A DNA stretch of 64,000 bases. Source: Drosophila pseudoobscura (Eukaryota; Arthropoda; Insecta; Diptera; Drosophilidae). The notes beneath the pieces are model-generated. The model did no database searches. It saw only the letters and a list, made by a program, of their open reading frames with translations, and was not told the origin of the DNA. Shown here in pieces: positions 57,974 through 64,000 of this stretch. The translations under genes and the position numbers were made by a program. Position 1 is the first letter of the stretch; each line of letters opens with the position of its first letter. Location of the stretch: assembly GCF_009870125.1 (NCBI RefSeq), contig NC_046683.1, positions 20,779,001-20,843,000 of the forward strand, given 5' to 3'.

Positions 57974-57979
57974 AATAAA
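57974..57979 (+). terminator. Polyadenylation signal of the PBK-like kinase
   Basis: AATAAATAAAT repeat about 150 bp after the stop codon. Confidence 0.65.
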
Positions 57980-60308
57980 TAAATCTTTAATCTAAAGCAT
58001 TAAGATATATTAAGATGGACCAGAATAGTTTGGCGACCTTGGATCGGATAGTTGATTATAATTTTAATTTAAATATTGTACACCAATTGAAGCATTTACC
58101 GTATATGTGAGTGAGCTTAGTTGGAGCCACAGATGCGCTTCTAACCAGCGGCATCATCCTGCTGTTCGACTAACTTAACAACATAACAAAATAAAATAAA
58201 TTAGCAATTTAGTGGAATCTGATAGCTCACATCCTCATTTTTGAGCTCATCGGAATAGTCTGAGTAAAATATATATCCGAAAAGAGCAAATAAAGATTCA
58301 ATGACCTTTTTGATAGGAACTACATATGTACATCTGCGAGTTGATTACAAAATTCGGAATTCTGGATACCATCCCAGATTCCATTAGTCATCAGATGTGA
58401 CGAAAGGTTCCAATCCACACAATTTGAATAAAAATAACAATTTAGAATTAGATTTATTTTAGGTCACGGAGAATGACTTCTAAAATATCTATCAGCTACT
58501 AGAAGCAATCCACTCATATATTATTCATTCAGAATCGTTTCACCATTAACTTCTCAAGTTAAGAGACTCCGTAACCCATCTAAATGAGGAAAAATCCTTT
58601 AAGTTCGATTATACTTTCTTAGATTTATTAAAAAATAATAATACATACATCAAAATATAAGTTTTTGTTTCTCTACTTTTTTTCTCTTTCTTTCAGTTGT
58701 TCAGATGGAATATACATATGTACTTTCATTTATAGGTGATTGGGAATCGGGGCTCTGTGGGATGACCGAACTCGACCGGTTATGGTTCGGATTTGGTTTG
58801 GGTTTTTCAAGGGAAATGGGTATGGGTTGCGGGATATGGAAACGCATTTAGATACAGTTTCAGATTCGCTGCTGTCACTAGTCTAGATCGTTCTATCTAT
58901 ATGTGTGTGGGTATAGTATGTGTGTGTGTATATAGTATATGTATAGTATATTATGCATAGAGTTTGATCGATCAGATATCTAAGGTATTGGTAGTAATGC
59001 CTGTCCGGTCTTTCTCATAAGTAATAATTATGGTGATTGTTAACTTCAAGTCGAGCAGATCTGAAACTCTGCTGATAAATGTCTTTTCTTCGATTTGACT
59101 AAAGCATATACAGTGTGTATATAGCTCAATTAGATCTAGATAGTTACGTGTATAACATACATAGATGCATTATCATTATTGTATATATTTTCTTGTAAAT
59201 ATATAAAAAGTATCGAATTGCTCTCTTGAAGGCGAAGGCGCTGTTGGTGTTTGTTTAACTTTATCTTCCCGATTTCTCTTCTCCTTGTATTACCCTAGAT
59301 GATGAAATATTGGTTTCCTTTGTACAAAAAAAAGACAAACAACTTGAACGAGTATTGGACACATTGCGACAAAACACGAGTGTAAAATTACAAAAAAAAA
59401 ATGGTAAAATAAAAATAATCTTTTAAGTAAAATAAGATAACCACAAGAAATATGGGATACATGTTCAAAGCAGACATATACATATAAAACCCTTTTACAA
59501 AAAATTCTTGCTAAAAATAAGTTCCACAAACACAAAACGCACCCAATATTAGAATATATCCACGTTTTATGTATGGCGTTTCGATCTTTTGAGTGAGTTT
59601 TGGTTTGTCGGAGTACATAAAATGGAATGTTTTGGATACCAGTTATTCGTGCATGTGTGTGCAAGTGTATAATTATTACATTATCAGAATTTTACAATCA
59701 CCGTTGGGCATTTAGGTGTATTTAAAGTGAATTTCTCTCTCCGTCTCTCTCTTTTAGGCATTTGATGCTCCCTCCTGCTCTGTCTCAATCTCCATTGCCA
59801 TCTCGTTCTAATCTAATACGACATCATCGGGGGGACTATGAATAATAACATGACGGAAAAATCCTACAAATTCAAATAAACATATAAATATAAATATGGA
59901 AAGGAAAAAAGATAAAAACGAGGGACTACTGCATTCAAAAACTTGCAAATGAACATGTGTATGTGCATGTGTGTTTGTGTTTGTGTGGAATGTTTGGGAA
60001 AGTCGTGTGACTGCATATATAAACATTTTATATATGTGTATATGTTGTATGACTGCCAGGCCTGTCAGGATCTCTCATGTAACTTGACTCTTAATTAACT
60101 GGAAACTTTAGAGATTTTCGATTAACGAGAGCTCATCGAATTCGGTGAAAGTTTTCTATCTTCCACTGATATACCCACAGGCCTGTACAGTTCTGATTCC
60201 ATCAAATGTGTGGTTCGTTTGTGGGTTTAATTCGACATTCCAATGACGCTCTTCGCTTTCCGCTCGTTTGTCGCTGCCTGGCTCTGAGTACTTATGCTGC
60301 TGGAGGGA
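57980..60308 (-). other. par-6 3' UTR and convergent intergenic region
   Basis: AT-rich with no ORF of interest. Minus-strand poly(A) candidates (TTTATT on the plus strand) occur at 58624-58629 and 58453-58458, which would give a 1.7-1.9 kb 3' UTR. The kinase gene ends convergently at about 57980. TG/TATG repeats lie at 58895-58945 and 59950-60050. Confidence 0.5.
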
Positions 60309-61759
60309 TTACAAATGCAGGACCCCATCTTTCACATCGCTGGCCATTATCGTGGATGCATTGGAGGCTGCCTGCTGGTGATGCGAGGGCGGTGATGATG
60401 ACTGCTGCGTCGTTTGCGGCTGATGATTATTGTGATTGCCGGTGGAGGAGGTGCCCGTGGGACTCTCGTCGAGCGTGACGCCAGTAAGGTCGACAATATC
60501 ATCCTGATCATCATGCTCGATCTCATCGGAGGTGTTCGTGTGGTTTGTGTGATGGGATCCGCTCGAGAGCTGACTGTTACGCGAGAAGGAGCCGCGGTGC
60601 GTCGACGTGAGCGTACGCTGGTTGGCCGGCTTGACGGTTATGATCAGATTGGAGCTGTTGGCCACCATCATGTCGGTGACCTGGTCCAGAGTCTTGCCAG
60701 CCACTTCGATGCCGTTCACCTCGATTACCTCATCGTTAACGGCCAGTAGGCCCGTGCTCTCGGCTAGTCCGCCCGGCACCAGGCGCGATATGAAAATGCC
60801 CGGCTGCTTTTCCAGGCCGCTGGACGTCACCCGTACAGAAGTTCCGTCTCGTATGTAGAATCCCAGCGGTTTGTCGCTGCCGTGCTTCAGCAGGCGCACC
60901 CTCCGATGCGTCTCCGGCACAATGTCCACATCAATGATGGCCGACACCTGGCGAAAGTCGTGCGGCTTTGATATCGATGGCGCCTTGGTCTTAACCGGCG
61001 TGTGGCCGAGTAGTATACTGCCAATCAGGTTGCGCGGCTTCATCGTCCCAAAGCCGGAGTACTCATTCAGATCATCTAGAAGGGAAAACGAGTCGGATTT
61101 AGAGTAGATATCGTCTTGGAAGCAGGCAAAGAGGTTTGACTCTCACCTTTTCGTTGCACTATTACACGCAGGAGGGGTCGGGCTGTCTTGAGCGCTCGCC
61201 CGAAGTTGTCATCGTTGTTGATGGGCAGCAGATCATTGTCGCGCGGATCGATGTAGAGTATAAGAAACTGTATGTTCGCCAGCTTGTGCAGCTGCTCGAT
61301 AAGTGCCGCAAACTTGTCGAAGCTCTGCTCCGTCTCGTTGCGCTTAAAGCTCCAGCGTCGGAATTCGGCATCGAACTAGAAATGGAAAGGCCATTAGAGG
61401 TATTCCAGCGCTATTTGCTATTTGCAATTTCAATGAAAATTTCACCCCGCAACAACTGTTGCACGGCCTGTTGCTCCAGGCACCACTACTTTTCCAACAG
61501 CTGCTGATCTTTGGAGGCAACAGCTCTGGCAACTCGTTTGCATTGCCATTCCTACGCATGAATCAGCAATGCCACCGCTGTCGCCGCTTGATCGACCTGA
61601 CCCCGACCGACCGCATTAGTAGCCTCACTGGGAGCGGCACGGTACGGAGACAGCATCGTAGTTTTCCCTAGGAGTAGTCACCTTTGATTTCACTTCGATT
61701 AGATTCGTTTCGGCGCCGATCGCCGTGGCCGAGGTTGTGTTTATTTTATTCTTCGACAT
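60309..61759 (-). CDS. par-6: Cell-polarity scaffold Par-6
   Basis: Exons on the minus strand: 61759-61682, 61375-61147 and 61075-60309, all with GT-AG borders, giving 357 residues (the fly protein is about 350). Exon 1 encodes [20 protein letters not shown]. Exon 2 encodes the PB1 domain (residues about 27-103: [40 protein letters not shown]), which binds aPKC. Exon 3 holds the semi-CRIB ([13 protein letters not shown], about 136-150), which binds Cdc42 with the PDZ domain (about 160-250: [35 protein letters not shown]). The C-terminus is Ser/Thr/His/Gln-rich. Par-6 acts with Par-3 and aPKC at the apical cortex of epithelia and neuroblasts. Divergent from Ube2S. Confidence 0.95.
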
Positions 61760-63026
61760 TTTTTCCACACACAATTTCTCAGCAACGCACACACAACGGA
61801 GGGGGCACTGTTGGCTCTGTGTCTGTGTCGGTGTCGGTGGGCGAGGGCTCACACGGACAAACCGGACCGGAGCGAAGAGAGCCGAACGGAATGCGGGGCA
61901 CAGAAATTAAAATGTTTCAATAAATTAGAATTAGAAATCTAAATTAAAACTAATTAAATAAAATAAATGGATGGAGATGGATGTAGTAGATCTCGCTCAG
62001 CGCTGGAGTGTTGGAGAATGCACAATGTCTGCGGAATGTGGCAGCGCTGGCATACGGCCACACTGAACCACCGCCCTTGCAACGCAAAGCAATTTATTTT
62101 CTCTGTAATTGTTTATTCATCAATGCAATTGTATTGTACTTTTCGAAAAATGTACTACATATTTTTAATTTAAATTTAATCAAATATAGCTGCAAAATAG
62201 TAATATCGAAATTAGTGTGAACTTCAAATGCAACTGTGATGCGTTCGTAGGCGTGCGCCAGAGCGAGACAACCCTAGTGTTTGTTCCTGAAAAAAGTGTA
62301 GAGAACTGCTTGTTTGCTTAGGCTGAGTTGACTTATGTACACTCTGCACAGAGAGCACTGCGAATAATAATACATATTTTGGTTTAATTAAAAAAAAGCA
62401 AGTGTCTGCAGCGAAAGCATTCAACTGAATTGGACCAGGTTTTGTATATTTTGAATTGATTTACCACCAAACGCGGCTTTTCAAGAAGTTCCTGTGAAGA
62501 ACGTTTCAGCGAGCCAGCATGCTAGATGTGTAGCGCATGCCATACGACGAGGGTTTCTGTAAATGGAAGCTGTTTTCGTGTTGTTGTTGAACGTGAAGTG
62601 TGCAATTGGACAGAATTTGTTTAAATGTGACGAAAAAAGAAGGACAACAACAACAGCAACTGAGAAGGCGATCAAATCGATTTGAAATCCGTCGCAAAAC
62701 AAAATTATAAAGATTAAAAAGTATTTGTGCTGCGATTAGGCATAAAAGTGAAAAGCGTGCAAAAACAGAAGAAGAAACCCAAACCAAACCCCCACTCGAA
62801 GCAAAAACACAAACAGCAAAAGACAGTGAAACACAAGTAGTTTTCCACTCGAACGACGACGCCAATTGGCAGAAGTGAAAAAGCGTCTTCCCCGCGCGAA
62901 GAAAGATTGCAACACTTTTGGCGTCCCCAAGCTCCGGGCCCAGGACAGCAGTACTGTCGCGAAACCTTGAAAAACCTCTACGCAACACACACACTTACAC
63001 AGCATCCATTAGGCACAGGAAAAGCC
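61760..63026. promoter_or_regulatory. Divergent par-6 / Ube2S promoter region
   Basis: 1.27 kb between the two start codons. A near match to core promoter Motif 1 (cggccacactga at 62056-62067; consensus YGGTCACACTR) lies centrally, with a CAGCGCTGG box nearby. The part from 62490 to 63026 is A- and CAA-rich, like a Drosophila leader, and fits a Ube2S 5' UTR. (tgtgtcgg)n at 61820-61840 is a short simple repeat. Confidence 0.5.
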
Positions 63027-63786
63027 ATGAGTTCGGTAATGTATTCAATATTGGGCGGTCGAAAATCAAATCTAAAACAATTGAAAAAAATTACCACTTT
63101 TAGCAGTATTCCAATGTGGAGAATCTGTCGCCGCAGACGATACGACAAGTGATGAGGGAGCTGCAAGAGATGGAGACCACACCGCCGGAGGGCATTAAAG
63201 TGCTGATAAACGAGAGCGATGTCACCGATATACAGGCCTTGATCGACGGACCAGCGGGCACCCCGTACGCCGTTGGCATCTTCCGCGTCAAGCTGACACT
63301 GAGCAAAGACTTCCCTCAAACGCCGCCTAAGGCCTATTTCCTCACTAAGATCTTTCACCCAAATGTGGCAGGCAACGGCGAGATTTGCGTCAACACACTA
63401 AAGAAGGACTGGAAGCCGGACTTGGGCATCAAGCACATACTGCTCACCATCAAATGCCTGCTGATTGTGCCCAATCCAGAGTCGGCTCTTAACGAGGAGG
63501 CTGGCAAGATGCTGCTCGAACGCTACGATGACTACTCGCAGCGGGCGCGCATGATGACGGAGATCCATGCCCAGGTAAGTGTTCCATTTTGATCGTATGG
63601 ATCTCATGGATCTCAACCGAATTTGTCTGGGTTTAGCCCGCCAAGTGTGGTGTCGGGGCTGCCAGCGATGCCAAAGATGATGACGGACCCTCAACTAAGA
63701 AGCATGCGGGCCTGGACAAGAAGCTACAGGACAAGAAGAAGGAGAAGTTGCTCAAGGAGAAGAAGCGTATGCTGAAGAGGTTATGA
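63027..63786 (+). CDS. Ube2S: Ubiquitin-conjugating enzyme E2 S
   Basis: Exons 63027-63035, 63104-63574 and 63637-63786 give 209 residues. The first exon codes only Met-Ser-Ser. The second carries the UBC fold: [39 protein letters not shown] and the catalytic Cys98 in [20 protein letters not shown]. The last exon gives the Lys-rich tail ([20 protein letters not shown], ending in Leu) that docks Ube2S on the APC/C. Ube2S extends Lys11-linked ubiquitin chains on APC/C substrates in mitosis. The exon 2 acceptor is a tagcag tandem, so a form lacking Gln4 is possible. Nothing appears missing. Confidence 0.95.
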
Positions 63787-64000
63787 GAGGCATAAGCGGA
63801 GTTCCAGCCACTACAGGAGCAGGAGAAACAGTAGCAGGAACACACGGAGACAGCAGACGGAGGGAAGCAACGGATAAGGCTTTGGTGGCCAACACGGGAG
63901 GGACAAACGAATGACGGGATAAGCAATTATTTATTAGGGCGATGAGTAAAGGCGCGCTATGAAATTTTACACTGATCCGGTAACGAGGAGCAACCAAAAG
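63787..64000 (+). other. Ube2S 3' UTR (start)
   Basis: Purine-rich, no ORF. No poly(A) signal is seen before the window ends. Confidence 0.5.

Noticed and set aside
60414..60749. Plus-strand ORF over par-6
   Set aside because: Antisense shadow of the par-6 PDZ exon, whose minus-strand frame is unmistakable.
63398..63694. Minus-strand ORFs over Ube2S
   Set aside because: Shadows of the conserved UBC-domain coding exon.

Overview
This is an intron-bearing eukaryotic window from a Drosophila genome, most likely the obscura group. Five host genes are recognisable from their proteins: an NRDE-2 family gene, the juvenile-hormone receptor gene gce (germ cell-expressed bHLH-PAS), a PBK/TOPK-like kinase, par-6 and Ube2S. 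In D. melanogaster gce and par-6 are X-linked, so an X-derived segment is the natural reading. The obscura-group guess rests on several copies of a DINE-1/mini-me/ISY-type Helitron with a (GTCY)n core, and is inference.

Layout. Positions 1-21742 are a dense graveyard of nested, broken transposons. They include a Ty3/gypsy element on the minus strand (1.4-6.0 kb), a second Ty3/gypsy element on the plus strand split by a 2.1 kb unclassified repeat (6.7-11.4 kb), and a third Ty3/gypsy element (11.8-15.1 kb). A hAT (hobo-like) transposase remnant and a GCTCG-rich foldback follow. The block from 13751 to 17760 is repeated almost perfectly at 17761-21742. Single-copy sequence resumes at about 21743. 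The NRDE-2 gene lies at 23286-26327. A second transposon patch (26.7-33.1 kb) holds a gag relic, a Helitron, a hAT-like relic and three LINE fragments. From 33.1 to 45.7 kb I see no convincing coding gene. This is A-rich, CA-rich and GA-rich sequence typical of leaders, introns and regulatory DNA upstream of gce.

The gce coding region has eight exons (45805-54826), with a 5.4 kb intron between the low-complexity N-terminal exon and the bHLH exon. The PBK-like kinase follows on the same strand (56458-57824). par-6 is on the minus strand (61759-60309), convergent with the kinase and divergent from Ube2S (63027-63786).

The genes are individual metazoan transcription units, not an operon. NRDE-2 works in nuclear RNA surveillance, gce in juvenile-hormone signalling, par-6 in cell polarity with aPKC and Cdc42, Ube2S in K11 ubiquitin-chain elongation with the APC/C, and PBK-like kinases in mitosis. 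The most interesting structures are the near-identical 4 kb tandem duplication, the foldback with 114 bp arms, displaced housekeeping-type promoter motifs inside the duplicated unit, stop-free short introns of length divisible by three in the kinase and gce, NAGNAG acceptors, and possible upstream ORFs overlapping the gce start. I found no tRNA, rRNA or CRISPR array.
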